Shown here: positions 1-10,471 of the stretch, piece after piece
How positions within the stretch are numbered: the stretch's first letter is position 1
Layout: every line of letters begins with the position of its first letter
From: Symsagittifera roscoffensis
Lineage: Eukaryota > Xenacoelomorpha > Acoela > Convolutidae
Reading direction: 5' to 3'
Length of the DNA stretch: 64,000 bases
Assembly: GCF_963678635.1 (NCBI RefSeq)
Contig: NW_026971330.1
Location: 1-64,000, forward strand
Notes under the pieces: generated by a model
What the model was told of the DNA's origin: nothing
The model's input: the letters and a program-made list of their open reading frames with translations, nothing else
The model's database searches: none
Position numbers and translations under genes: made by a program

Positions 1-974
1 TTGATAGTTCTCCTCAAATGCCTATTTTTACTAATAATACCTCAAATGGTCCTGCGCCTGGATTATTGTTCCCTTTTTTGACGCGTCCTTCGTCAAAAAT
101 ATAAAGAAAAACATACGCAAAACCAGTTCTAGAAATTTGCATAGAACGTAACTAGCTAGTGTAGCGATTGCAATTTCTCTAATTATTTTCTAATAGCGAA
201 GCATCTGTGTTGTCATTTGTGCAAACCAAATTGAATACTTCGAATGGTATAATGAAAAATTTGACCCGAATTGACTCAAAACCCAGGACGACCTCCCTTC
301 CTGATAATATTTTCCTACTGCTTCATACGTTTTGACAACTGACTGCCTCTCAAATCTCTATCCCTGAAACGACTTCAACCAGTAAAAACAGAAAAACTAA
401 ATAATGCAATTTTTTTCCGTTGCTCCGGGCGTGCGAACAAACATCAGTCGGGTAATCCCAGCACGCGGATTAACCCCAGGGTTCTTTGACCAGCTCAAAA
501 ACTTTAAGATATACTCTATAGGGCATAGTAAGAAAAAAGATTTGATATATTACTCTACTGATTGGGTCCCTAAACCTTATGTGCCACTCACTTCTAATAT
601 TTGTGACTTATTTAGGCAATTCTTCGGTGCAAAAATTACGTTTGAAACTTTGTATTGTTTTTTCACTCACTGACTAAAATACCTTAAACTTCATGTTTTT
701 GCGGAGTGATATATCCGAAGCTTTTTTTTCTATGTTAATTTTTTCCTTACTTCTGGTTATTTTTGAAAAGGAAAATGTTATCTGGTTTATCACGTTCGTG
801 CTTTTCATGCATACGTATTATGCTTTGAATTGTTACCAAATCCCACGCAAAACAATTTATATGCATCACCTTGCATTAAAATTATAGTGGTTAACTCACC
901 GGAGGTTAATGAAAAGTCCGGCGTTGTTTTATTAGATGTGAAAAACTACGAACGATGATTCGTTTTTGTTTACA
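1..974. other. AT-rich stretch without a supportable gene
   Basis: Short open frames occur, the longest being 89 codons on the plus strand at 404-673, but none has a recognisable domain, a repeated copy elsewhere in the window or a codon pattern that separates it from chance. No RNA gene or ordered repeat was seen. It may be the far end of the decayed element that follows. Confidence 0.5.
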
Positions 975-1810
975 ATTGGACCCTGAAATAACGCGAAATT
1001 CAGTTCTTCCCAATCAATACTTGTGCGATTCCTGTTGTGTTTTCAAAAAACAACACAAAACCAGTAGTTGCTATTTTAGGTTGTTCATACAAGTCATCAA
1101 ATTTTATTTCACCATTGATCAGAGATGAGACTGTATTTTTTTTATCATTTGACAAAATCCACTTCACTGGATATACATATCTGACTTATCTGCTATTCCA
1201 TTTCCTCATAAAAGTTTTTAATAAATTCATTTGAATTAATTTAAAGTCTCTGCTGCTGAGAGAACGTCTACTTTCTTCAGAGGTATAAACACAATCCTCA
1301 TTTTCGAAACTTGATAATTTATTTTTTTTATTCCATAAATTTAGTTAGAATTTGATCCGCTAAGTTGATTGGAATGGGAAATCAGCTTTGAAAATTCTTG
1401 TAGAAACGTTTCCTTGTCCCACCAGTTGCTATCGTGCCACCAGCTTCCTATCAACTGTTTTTATAATTTCGGGGGTCAGTTTTCTAGGTTTAGTAATTGC
1501 CATGAATTTACCAATGAGTGCTTCTTTGTTGTCCACGATGAGGATTTGTATTTTGTTTTCACGAGTAAGTACCTAAACAAAAACTTCCTTTCCATCAAAA
1601 CCATCATCAGGGTCTTGATACAACACAAATTTCTTGAATCTCATTGGCATTAAAAGTTCTTTTCGTTTTCTAGTCCTATACCGCTTCTCACCTCCAGTGC
1701 CATTGAGTGATGCCTTATTATCATCAGAGGTAAATGTTGGAGGTAATCGGGGGGGGGGGCTTGGTAACCCACATCTTTTAGGATAGGGAATAGAAGATCC
1801 AGTCATCAAG
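975..1810 (-). pseudogene. Decayed unknown reading frame next to the protease remnant
   Basis: Reading the minus strand from 1810 down to about 975, one single frame stays mostly open for over 800 bases and is interrupted by only a few stops (for example near 1573, about 1415 and about 1200). The first part (1809-1573) has a basic stretch with RTRKRKE followed by an acidic stretch QDPDDGFDG. Later open pieces include VDNKEALIGKFMAITKPRK and GFVLFFENTTGIAQVLIGKN. I do not recognise the family. It has the same orientation as the protease and capsid genes at higher coordinates and lies just downstream of the protease, so it could be a further gene of the same Polinton-like element. An 11-base G run at 1749-1759 falls inside it. 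Confidence 0.35.
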
Positions 1811-2287
1811 CCATGTATTACTGTTGGGTATAAAGTCTAAGATGTATTAAGGTAAGGAATATAATTGGTACGGTTTCATGTTTTGTGTGATGGTAATATA
1901 AAGGTAAGAAAAATGGTATTTTGTTTTGGTTTTGGCGTAGAAATGCCTATTTTTTTGCAAAAATCTTGGCTCGCGTTATCTAACTGGAATGAAGTTTTTA
2001 TGTTTTTGGTGCAAGGTAAGTCAATAGAAAAGTTTCAAAAGTTGAGATTTTTCATCAAAAAACTTCAAAACACGATAAACTTTGGTATAATTCGACTTAT
2101 TAATTGTTTTACTTGATGATCTCATTTTTAAAAACAGTGCTTCTTCTGCCTAAAACTATACTGGAACTTACTGAATTTTCAAAAAATTGAGTTTTGTGAG
2201 AAACAATTTTAATTTACAAAAAAAAATAAAGAAATATCTGCACCTTAAAGTAAATTCACTGCCATTTACAAATAAAATACTACACAT
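1811..2287. other. Gap between protease remnant and unknown frame
   Basis: AT-rich with many homopolymer runs. A plus-strand frame of 83 codons (1865-2116) has no support from any copy. No gene is called here. Confidence 0.4.
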
Positions 2288-2715
2288 TCACATAAAAATA
2301 CCTACAAAATTGAAAACATGCACATCATGGTTATTGTTCAGGTTTCTCTGTTAGACTTTAAAAAATATAATGCTGGAAAAGTTGCGTAAAATTGATACAA
2401 GTTATCAATTTTTTGTATTTTTTAGGAACCACCAGTTGCCAAAACTTTTTTGTTAGAAAAGACTAAGTTGTTTTTTTTTATACCCAAAGAATCAGCAAAG
2501 TAGCAAGTTTTATCCCGTCGAGCAATCATGAACCAGTGCTCTCCTCTATCTTTGCTTGGAGCTGAGTTGATGATTGCAAAAGACTATTTTGTTAGTTGAG
2601 GTACCTTGTCAGAGGGATAAGGTCCCATGTAGTTGAAACTCCGCTCATGATTGCTTTCAATAATTTGCAGAAGGTAAAAATCTCCATCTTTGCCATTGAT
2701 TGTTGATTGACATCT
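2288..2715 (-). pseudogene. Adenain-like cysteine protease (Polinton PRO), broken
   Basis: On the minus strand, three consecutive pieces read like a C5/C48-type (adenovirus protease/Ulp1 fold) maturation protease. The first is a segment with FNYMGPYPSDKVP, where such proteases have their N-terminal core. Next comes APSKDRGEHWFMIARRDK followed by CYFADSLG, which match the catalytic His-Trp and Asp regions. The last is a segment with IDNLYQFYATF, where the catalytic Cys-Gly motif would be expected; Tyr-Gln stands there instead. At least two stops or frame changes separate the pieces, so no active enzyme is made. In Polintons this protease processes virion proteins. It lies directly downstream of the A0 capsid gene and is present only once in the window because the 2.8-kb duplication stops before it. 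The HW and DS blocks are clear; the Cys assignment is inferred. Confidence 0.7.
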
Positions 2716-2985
2716 AAAAACAAAGCATCTGATATAATAAAAAAGTAAGATTGAGGACTTACAAACCTTTAGCTATTGAAATAACAAAGTCCTATACACA
2801 AGTCTTATGAACTGGACAAAGGTTATTAAACACTGTCTTACAGTCTAGGTTGAAAGTTTTTTTTTCGGTTTTTCAATTAAACAGCATTCATTTTGTACTT
2901 TTCGGTGAGATTTAGTTCTGAAGAAAAAGAGAAAGATAGTACAGAGACAATAACAATGAAAAGTCCTAAAAATTTTTATATTATT

Positions 2986-3870
2986 ATAGGAACCTGAAAA
3001 CTCAAAAATAAATAAAAATTTTCAGCAACTTTTCCAAATTTGTCAATATTAAATTTTGATAATCTTTCTCCCAAGACCATCATTTTGGTTACTTGCTCAA
3101 TGGAAGCCTGATAAACATTTCTAATCTCACGTTTTCTCCACTAAGTCCTGGAAAATTCAATTTTTTCAGCTGCATCTTTCAGTGAAGTCAAAGAAAAAAC
3201 AAGAATACAGTGATTTTGAAAACCTTCATGGGAAACAATCTGGAAATCTTCGTTAAGCAGCAAAGCTTTCTTTGTTGTAACATAAGACGAAACGGAGAAG
3301 TTGTATCTAATGAAACAATCTTCCAGCACAAATAATTCTAAGTTCTCTCAAATGAAATTGTTGATAGTCTAAAGAGTTTTTATGAAAAGATCCCTCAACA
3401 GCTGAATTTGTCTTCTTTGCAACAGCTATTTTTCTTATTGGAGCGTTATTGAAAAAAAAAATTCTATGATTTGGTTTTGAAGAGATGGAATGGTAAAGGT
3501 TCTTGCTATATTTTCCATGTAATTGCAGTATTGATTCCATTGCAAGTATTGATGATCAAGTTCAGCGACGAAAATTCTTCTAGTACGCAGGAAAAAATCA
3601 GCAATTTTCAGACTGACATTTGGACTATCAGATAGCATGTAAAAATTAGGTCCAGCTCGAATAAGTTTAATTTGAACTTTGGTATTTGGTAGTAACAACT
3701 TGTCGCATTTAAACAAGTCAATGGCGAGCCTTCCATAGAGAGAAAAAAATTCCCTGTTCCTACGGAATTTGCTCTATCAGTGAACGGATGCATATCAAAT
3801 GCATCAGGAATCTCTTCAAAACTGTATCCATGACAAGCGAGTATTCCTTTATTATTCACTGCCGACGAGT
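2986..3870 (-). pseudogene. Polinton major capsid protein, copy A0, broken and N-terminally deleted
   Basis: Minus-strand frames give, in order, NKGILACHGYSFEEIPDAFD, then DLFKCDKLLLPNTKVQIKLI with RAGPNFYML, then IADFFLRTRRI, then NYQQFHLRELRI, then VTTKKALLLNEDF, then VLGERLSNFNIDKFG. This order matches the C-terminal two thirds of the double jelly-roll major capsid protein of metazoan Polintons (the family often labelled F54H12.2-like). Frame changes occur near 3720, 3460 and 3320, among others. The N-terminal jelly roll is missing: a deletion joins the remnant of the preceding small basic protein directly to the capsid sequence at about 3870, exactly as in unit A. The protease follows downstream. 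Confidence 0.72.
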
Positions 3871-4030
3871 ATAGTTCTCTTTGCAGCTGGGATTTTTTTA
3901 ATAGAGGATTGCAGTTCTCCTATGAATTTGCGCAAGAGCACCAACACCTCTTCCACATTGTCTTGCGTGTGCTCGAAAAATGGGGAAATTAGCAGATTTC
4001 GAGCATCGAGCAACCACCTAAATCAAAAAT
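3871..4030 (-). pseudogene. Remnant of small basic virion protein, copy A0
   Basis: The segment reads, across two minus-strand frames, a short Leu/Arg-rich helix region followed by KKIPAAKR, and is cut off by the deletion into the capsid gene. The more complete copy in unit B (13087-13400) ends in a strongly basic tail. Its place between minor and major capsid genes suggests a small virion component, possibly pVI-like, but that is inference. Confidence 0.35.
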
Positions 4031-4771
4031 CATTATTCATAGTCTTGCGGAGCAAGAGAACAACTAGTGTAATTCCTACGGACACAAAAGCAAGTTTTTC
4101 GCCTTTACTTTTTCCTAGTTCTATCTTGATACTATGCAAAGAGTTTTTTAACAGTTTTTTAAACTGTAAATTGGTGAATGGAATGCAACAAAGGAAAGGA
4201 GTATTTTTTTATAATATCCGTATAGATCACCAAAGAATGTGTTCTGATAATGTCGTAAGACTACTGAGGATAATGCGGCTTTTTTCCACTCATTGTACCC
4301 CCCTGTATGATTTTGTTCTAAGTCGCAACCAAAAATGTGACTCAAATCAAAACATTAAACAAAAAACACTGACTGATCTTCAGGTAAATGAACGGCTATT
4401 TTTTGTGTAATTTTATCTACTGATACATATTTTCCGTCATATTTTAATGCTTGAGCACCTAGACGTTCTCGATTTTTGTTGTTAAAAGCTACAACTTTAT
4501 CAATCATTTTTGGCTACAATCCTGGTTCAATAAGCATCTTTTCAATCTTTCTTTTCTTCTAAGAACTTTCTCTGCTTTTACGAAAGTAAACTTTCCCTCA
4601 GTAACAATTCGGAACAAAGAAGGGTATGACAATTCTGAATAAGCAACCTCCCATCATTCTCCTTTCAAATATAGTTCTTCGTGTAAAAAAAATTGTAAAA
4701 GAACTCAAACGTTTATTCGGGTAACATTTATAAGAAGCGTTAGAATGTAGCTCAAAAGTAAAAGAGACCAT
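4031..4771 (-). pseudogene. Polinton minor capsid (penton-type) protein, copy A0, broken
   Basis: Minus strand from a possible ATG at 4771. Pieces in order are HSNASYKCYPNKRLSSFT, the FLHEELYLKGE and GEVAYSELSYPSLF region, TQKIAVHLPEDQSVFF, GGYNEWKKAALS, and near the end IKIELGKSKGEKLAF. The N-terminal pattern (stretch ending in YP.N...SFT, then LxLxGEWEV-like) and the C-terminal IxIxLxxxxGxxxxF pattern fit the single-jelly-roll minor capsid proteins that accompany the major capsid protein in metazoan Polintons. There are several frame changes, and the Trp of the GEW motif is a stop here. The copy in unit A is nearly identical. Confidence 0.62.
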
Positions 4772-4814
4772 GACAACTGTATGTAGGAGACTTTTTTGTT
4801 GATATTGCTGAAAT

Positions 4815-5345
4815 TTAATTATTGAGTAAACTCCAATGTCTTTCTCCCTGCAAAGTTTTTTGAAAGTTTCCCCATAATCTGTTCCTTACCAACCCAAAGT
4901 TTTCAGGAGTAATTCTCGGGAAGGAAAACAAATTTTGAAAGCTTGCATAATTTGTTTTCATTGTTTGAACTCTGACAAATCGACAAAAAACATCAACAGC
5001 TACCAAAAAATATTTGACTCCGTTGTTTTGATTCGCTAGTTTGTCCACAAAAGCCAAGTCCATGCACCAAATTTCATTGATTATTTTTGAAAAAGCTTGA
5101 AGTCTTCGAAAACGTCTGATTGGAGGACCAAATTTTGTATACGATGTCTTAGTTGGTAAAAATTGTTCTACTTTTTTTTGACTAACCGGTTGTTTAAATT
5201 TTGCAGAGAACCAAGATAACAAGATAACAAGTTTAGGTGGAATTTGAGCTGCTTCCAAACTAGCAAAATTAATTTCTGGAAAACTGGTATTTTTTCGCCT
5301 TAGTGCACATACAAAGTCTACAATAGATTCTTCTGTCTCGGTTAT
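4815..5345 (-). pseudogene. Retroviral-type integrase of Polinton, copy A0, C-terminally deleted
   Basis: The frame 5258-4815 (from MEAAQIPPKLVI) carries IWCMDLAFVDK, which holds the first catalytic Asp of the DDE RNase-H fold, and YFLVAVDVFCRF, the next core strand. The region expected to give the second Asp reads W-stop-GTDYG in the neighbouring frame, so that residue and the frame are lost. The third catalytic residue, the Glu of KAAVAERA in unit A, is absent because about 300 bases are deleted at 4818. Upstream frame DFVCALRRKN suggests coding starts before 5258. In Polintons this enzyme inserts the linear DNA. Confidence 0.72.
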
Positions 5346-5384
5346 CTAACATGATTTTTTTGACTGACTTAGTTTAACTCTAGG

Positions 5385-5743
5385 AGAAAAATTGGGAGTA
5401 TAGAGACGTATTGTATGCTCATAGTCCAAAAACTTTGTTTCTGATCCTACTGGTAAATAAGATTTTGACGGAACTGAACCACTGTTTGTGCAATATCAAA
5501 GCGAATCAACTTTTTTCGGAGATAAATCAATGAGTAAATGACCAAAAGGAATATATATTGCATACTCTTTCAATTGTTAACCTAGACCTAGTTGTTGACT
5601 TAATGTTTTGATTTGTAAAACATCTCGCGTTGACTTGAACAAGACTATATGTGTATTTTTTAACTCTACATCTCTTCCCAATATGCTTTGATGAAACAAA
5701 TGATGCTGAATACATATTGTATTCATTCCACTGTGTCTTCCAG
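5385..5743 (-). pseudogene. Packaging ATPase, C-terminal fragment, copy A0
   Basis: This holds only the end of the FtsK/HerA-type packaging ATPase: an RCRVKKYTYSLVQVNA-type region (a frame-shifted form of GRDVELKNTHIVLFKS in unit A) and the tail around LIDLSP and YLPVGSETK. The 5-prime part is missing because the duplicated block ends here. It is nearly identical to 8480-8838. Confidence 0.65.
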
Positions 5744-5770
5744 CAATAACAATGAAAAGTCCTAAAAATT

Positions 5771-6670
5771 TTTATATTATTATAGGAACCTGAAAACTCA
5801 AAAATAAATAAACATTTTCAGCAACTTTTCCAAATTTGTCAATATTAAAATTTGATAATCTTTCTCCCAAGACCATCATTTTGGTTACTTGCACAATGGA
5901 AGCCTGATAAACATTTCTAATCTCACGTTTTCTCCACTAAGTCCTGGAAAATTCAATTTTTTCAGCTGCATCTTTCAGTGAAGTCAAAGAAAAAACAAGA
6001 ATACAGTGATTTTGAAAACCTTCATGGGAAACAATCTGGAAATCTTCGTTAAGCAGCAAAGCTTTCTTTGTTGTAACATAAGACGAAACGGAGAAGTTGT
6101 ATCTAATGAAACAATTGTTCTTCCAGCACAAATAATTCTAAGTTCTCTCAAATGAAATTGTTGATAGTCTAAAGAGTTTTTATGAAAAGATCCCTCAACA
6201 GCTGAATTTGTCTTCTTTGCAACAGCTATTTTTCTTATTGGAGCGTTATTGAAAAAAAAATTCTATGATTTGGTTTTGAAGAGATGGAATGGTAAAGGTT
6301 CTTGCTATATTTTCCATGTAATTGCAGTATTGATTCCATTGCAAGTATTGATGATCAAGTTCAGCGACGAAAATTCTTCTAGTACGCAGGAAAAAATCAG
6401 CAATTTTCAGACTGACATTTGGACTATCAGATAGCATGTAAAAATTAGGTCCAGCTCGAATAAGTTTAATTTGAACTTTGGTATTTGGTAGTAACAACTT
6501 GTCGCATTTAAACAAGTCAATGGCGAGCCTTCCATAGAGAGAAAAAAAATTCCCTGTTCCTACGGAATTTGCTCTATCAGTGGACGGATGCATATCAAAT
6601 GCATCAGGAATCTCTTCAAAACTGTATCCATGACAAGCGAGTATTCCTTTATTATTCACTGCCGACGAGT
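5771..6670 (-). pseudogene. Polinton major capsid protein, copy A, broken and N-terminally deleted
   Basis: Same content as the A0 copy. The longest open piece (6659-6246, 137 codons) runs from NNKGILACHGYSFEEIPDAF through LLPNTKVQIKLIRA to IADFFLRTRRIFVAELDHQY. The C-terminal pieces 6131-5937 and about 5930-5775 lie in other frames and end in VLGERLSNFNIDKFG. Relative to A0 the frame near 6540 is restored by one base of an A run. The N-terminal part is missing through a deletion shared with A0, so that deletion predates the 2.8-kb duplication. Confidence 0.72.
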
Positions 6671-6830
6671 ATAGTTCTCTTTGCAGCTGGGATTTTTTTA
6701 ATAGAGGATTGCAGTTCTCCTATGAATTTGCGCAAGAGCACCAACACCTCTTCCACATTGTCTTGCATGTGCTCGAAAAATGGGGAAATTAGCAGATTTC
6801 GAGCATCGAGCAACCACCTAAATCAAAAAT
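6671..6830 (-). pseudogene. Remnant of small basic virion protein, copy A
   Basis: A frame-shifted remnant ending in KKIPAAKR at the deletion point, where it is fused to the capsid sequence SSAVNNKG. It corresponds to the N-terminal half of the unit B copy at 13087-13400. Function is inferred from position only. Confidence 0.35.
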
Positions 6831-7570
6831 CATTATTCATAGTCTTGCGGAGCAAGAGAACAACTAGTGTAATTCCTACGGACACAAAAGCAAGTTTTTC
6901 GCCTTTACTTTTTCCTAGTTCTATCTTGATACTATGCAAAGAGTTTTTTAACAGTTTTTTAAACTGTAAATTGGTGAATGGAATACAACAAAGGAAAGGA
7001 GTATTTTTTTATAATATCCGTATAGATCACCAAAGAATGTGTTCTGATAATGTCGTAAGACTACTGAATATAATGCGGCTTTTTTCCACTCATTGTACCC
7101 CCCTGTTTGATTTTGTTCTAAGTCGCAACCAAAAATGTGACTCAAATCAAAACATTAAACAAAAAACACTGACTGATCTTCAGGTAAATGAACGGCTATT
7201 TTTTGTGTAATTTTATCTACTGATACATATTTTCCGTCATATTTTAATGCTTGAGCACCTAGACGTTCTCGATTTTTGTTGTTAAAAGCTACAACTTTAT
7301 CAATCATTTTTGGATACAATCCTGGTTCAATAAGCATCTTTTCAATCTTTCTTTTCTTCTAAGAACTTTCTCTGCTTTTACGAAAGTAAACTTTCCCGCA
7401 GCAACAATTCGGAACAAAGAAGGGTATGACAATTCTGAATAAGCAACCTCCCCTCATTCTCCTTTCAAATATAGTTCTTCGTGTAAAAAAATTGTAAATG
7501 AACTCAAACGTTTATTCGGGTAACATTTATAAGAAGCGTTAGAATGTAGCTCAAAAGTAAAAGAGACCAT
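6831..7570 (-). pseudogene. Polinton minor capsid (penton-type) protein, copy A, broken
   Basis: Minus strand from the likely ATG at 7570, directly beside a hairpin that separates it from the integrase. The N-terminal HSNASYKCYPNKRLSSFT and YLKGE-stop-GEVAYSELSYP are followed by an open piece 7337-7155 with YVSVDKITQKIAVHLPEDQS, then a frame-shifted central region (7145-6948) and the C-terminal IKIELGKSKGEKLAF region. The family link rests on these N- and C-terminal patterns plus the position between integrase and major capsid gene. Unit B has lost this gene entirely. Confidence 0.62.
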
Positions 7571-7660
7571 GACAACTGTACGTAGGAGACTTTTTTGTTG
7601 ATATTGCTGAAATTTCAACAAAAAAACCTCCTATATACAGTTGCCATGGTCTTTCTTATA
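7563..7660. repeat. Imperfect hairpin between integrase and minor capsid genes
   Basis: The segment gaccatgacaactgtacgta at 7565 continuing to tttttgttg is followed, after a ~15-base loop, by its near reverse complement ending in ccatggtctttctt at 7660. Arms are about 36 bases with a few mismatches. In A0 only the left arm remains, because the 300-base deletion starts right after the loop. Confidence 0.7.
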
Positions 7661-8440
7661 ATCTCCGTTTTTCAATTTTGGTTTCTTATATCTTGTTAGA
7701 GGTTTATTGTACACTTGACTTGAGAGGAACTCAGTGTTCTTGACAACTCTAGGTGATTTCTCAAAAAAACGGTGACGCGACAATTCATTGTAGACACAAA
7801 TTGAGGTAAATTGTAAATGAAGTTTTACCTTGCTCTGCTATGTAGCGGTAAATTATGTGTTTTAGTGATTGTTTGGCTCTCTCTGCAACTGCAGCTTTTG
7901 TTCCACTCATTATTGAGTAAACTCCAATGTCTTTCTTTCTCCCTGCAAAGTTTTTTGAAAGTTTCCCCATAATCTGTTCCTTACCAACCCAAAGTTTTCA
8001 GGAGTAATTCTCGGGAAGGAAAACAAATTTTGAAAGCTTGCATAATTTGTTTTCATTGTTTGAACTCTGACAAATCGACAAAAAACATCAACAGCTACCA
8101 AAAAATATTTGACTCCGTTGTTTTGATTCGCTAGTTTGTCCACAAAAGCCAAGTCCATGCACCAAATTTCATTGAATATTTTTGAAAAAGCTTGAAGTCT
8201 TCGAAAACGTCTGATTGGAGGACCAAATTTTGTATACGATGTCTTAGTTGGTAAAAATTGTTCTACTTTTTTTTGACTAACCGGTTGTTTAAATTTTGCA
8301 GAGAACCAAGATAACAAGATAACAAGTTTAGGTGGAATTTGAGCTGCTTCCAAACTAGCAAAATTAAATTCTGGAAAACTGGTGTTTTTTCGCCTTAGTG
8401 CACATACAAAGTCTACAATAGATTCTTCTGTCTCGGTTAT
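7640..8440 (-). pseudogene. Retroviral-type integrase of Polinton, copy A, broken
   Basis: The open piece 8353-7910 gives IWCMDLAFVDK with the first catalytic Asp and YFLVAVDVFCRF. An overlapping frame (7970-7785) gives GVYSIMSGTKAAVAERAKQS, which holds the catalytic Glu and the following helix. Between them the expected second Asp motif reads W-stop-GTDYGE, so it is destroyed. C-terminal pieces near 7700 (SPRVVKNTEFL, YKKPKLKNG) resemble the beta-barrel end of these integrases. No reverse transcriptase or LTR is nearby, which together with the capsid genes points to a Polinton rather than a retroelement. Confidence 0.77.
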
Positions 8441-8479
8441 CTAACATGATTTTTTTGACTGACTTAGTTTAACTCTAGG

Positions 8480-9200
8480 AGAAAAATTGGGAGTATAGAG
8501 ACGTATTGTATGCTCATAGTCCAAAAACTTTGTTTCTGATCCTACTGGTAAATAAGATTTTGACGGAACTGAACCACTGTTTGTGCAATATCAAAGCGAA
8601 TCAACTTTTTTCGGAGATAAATCAATGAGTAAATGACCAAAAGGAATTTATATTGCATACTCTTTCAATTTTTAACCTAGACCTAGTTGTTGACTTAATG
8701 TTTTGATTTGTAAAACATCTCGCGTTGACTTGAACAAGACTATATGTGTATTTTTTAACTCTACATCTCTTCCCAATATGCTTTGATGAAACAAATGATG
8801 CTGAATACATATTGTATTCATTCCACTGTGTCTTCCAGCAAACTTTTGATCATGAAATTTTTTCACAAGAGTCATCAAATTTTAACAGGTTATTTGTTTC
8901 ATTTATGGGAAGGTTCCTAATCAGTTCATAGTCAACTCCTTGGATAAATTTAAAGTTTACTTTTTGCATTTGTCCATAAAGAAAGTGATAAAATTATAGA
9001 AAACTTTGTCAAATTTGGGTTGAAATGTACCAAATTTTAACAAATCAAAGAAATGCAATTTTCTAGACCCACTCGGTTCAAATAGCAAAAAAACTCATTC
9101 TTTGGTAGAAAATATTTTATTCATAGCTTTGGAGAAGGTAAAACATAACCGACTGTACTTGACAAAATTTGCCACTCAAAAAATTGTTCCTTCATATGTA
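8480..9200 (-). pseudogene. FtsK/HerA-type packaging ATPase of Polinton, copy A, broken
   Basis: Reading the minus strand, the P-loop region appears as VFLLFEPSGSRK, a decayed form of GPSGSGKT that lacks the Lys-Thr pair. It is followed by KFGTFQPKFDKVFYNF. After several stops comes FAGRHSGMNTICIQHHLFHQ, then GRDVELKNTHIVLFKSTRDV and QQLGLG, the sensor/arginine-finger region conserved in Polinton packaging ATPases. The Walker B part is disrupted here but readable in unit B. In Polintons this ATPase pumps the genome into capsids. It is followed downstream by the integrase. Confidence 0.75.
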
Positions 9201-9429
9201 CTGGATAATTTTGTTCCAACGGTTGCACATGCTAGTATTAAAACTATGACAAAAATTGGCACAGAAAAATCAAAATAGATCTATTACACGTACGTCCAAA
9301 AAACTTCTATGATTTTCGTTCATGATTCTCCTTATCAAAAACAAAATTGCCTTAATTTAGTTGCTTGTCACAATAATCACCCATCTCAATTTTGGAATGA
9401 AAACATTGATGATGATTAAATTTTATTTT
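8841..9429. other. Flank of the ATPase gene, partly coding remnant
   Basis: The lower part holds the N-terminal half of the ATPase remnant (up to about 9200). Between 9200 and 9430 nothing can be called, though the sequence is still matched by unit B (15560-15800), so it belongs to the element. Confidence 0.5.
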
Positions 9430-9924
9430 TCAAAAACACAAGATAGTACAAAATGATTTGTATGATATACAATTTAATAAAAAAACATCTAGTCCATGTT
9501 CGGTATGGTATGCAAATGCTTTTCTTTCTGCACAATGAAGAAGTATTGCATGACGAAATGGGTAGTTACTACACCTCCAACCATATTCCTCACTTTTGAA
9601 AATCAAATTTCGAATTTTGGACATGCGTAGTCATCCAAAATTGTAACCTTTGTTTCCAAAATTTCTGACAGAATATGTTTTTTCAAAACCATTTGCAAAA
9701 AAAAATCCGTTTCTGGAGGTTTTAATTTTTCCTTTTTTTTCATATTCGAATTCGTTTTCATCACCACTGCTCCAATTGATTCCATGAAGATGATTCGTAT
9801 ACCAAGCAGATTGAGATGACGCTTTGAAATTTTCGGGAGGAAGAAAAAAAATAAACCACAATTTGTCCATTTTTTGAAATCTTAACTCTCTCTCTAATTT
9901 GTTTCCAATACATTCAATATCCAA
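9430..9924 (-). pseudogene. Unknown conserved frame G3, copy A
   Basis: Overlapping minus-strand frames (9924-9631, 9785-9603, 9624-9430) together cover one coding-like region with SAWYTNHLHGINWSSG, ETKVTILDDYACPKFEI, SEEYGWRCSNYPFRHAILLH and CAERKAFAYHTEHGLDVF. The frames run into one another, as expected for a gene with a few frameshifts. Part of the same sequence is present in unit B near 15830-16030. I do not recognise the family. It lies upstream of the packaging ATPase on the same strand. Confidence 0.45.
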
Positions 9925-10471
9925 AACAACCAGACTCTTGATGTTAATTGTTTTCGCTGAAGTTTAAGGTTAAATTGACTAACAATCTGTTAATGCATAT
10001 GCTGCTGAAGCAAAAACTTTAATATAGGAACAGAAAAACAGCCCAGTCACGTGACAAGGAAACAGAAACTAGCAAATCTAGGTAAGAAATAACAATCACC
10101 AGATCTCTTATGTGTAGTAGACTTCACAGATCCAGCTGCATCATTTAGAATTGCATGAAGTCTGAAGAATAAGAAATTTGCAAAAACATAATCTATACAG
10201 GAATTTCCGCATCCAATTTGTCCCTTAAAAAGAAATTTTTAGGCCATTTCTTTCAAGTTTATGTTAGAGTTCAAAACATAACAGTTATAGAGAGAGTAAT
10301 TTTTTCTTTTTGTAGTTGATGAAAAGGCAAATCCTTGTAGTTAATGAAAAGCCAATGCTTGAACAAATCCAAATTTCTGAGAATTTCCTTCAACTACTGA
10401 ACGTTCATTTTCTGCAGTGTAATCGTCAATAAGTTTATTCGAAAGTTTATTTTTTTGCAATCGTTTTCTTC

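Larger units (their letters stand above)
2948..5743. repeat. Tandem duplicate A0 (2.8 kb), nearly identical to the start of unit A
   Basis: The sequence beginning caataacaatgaaaagtcct at 2948 recurs at 5744. The two stretches stay nearly identical, with scattered single-base changes, up to the end of A0 at 5743, which matches about 8838. At the junction the two ends share only a few bases. A0 lacks about 300 bases that unit A has at 7613-7912 (integrase C-terminus). All genes inside read on the minus strand. Confidence 0.9.

Noticed and set aside
404-673. 89-codon plus-strand frame
   Set aside because: No copy, domain or compositional support; chance is sufficient.
1749-1759. 11-base G run as a regulatory G-quadruplex
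   Set aside because: A single run without partner G tracts; more likely slippage within a decayed frame.
3799-4410. 203-codon plus-strand frame, and its twin at 6569-7210
   Set aside because: They lie antisense to the minor capsid and basic protein remnants, whose minus-strand reading shows family motifs. The plus frame shows none and exists in both only because the DNA was duplicated.
4815-8440. Integrase as part of an LTR retrotransposon
   Set aside because: No reverse transcriptase, protease-RT order, primer-binding site or LTR pair nearby. Capsid and packaging ATPase remnants on the same strand fit a Polinton instead.
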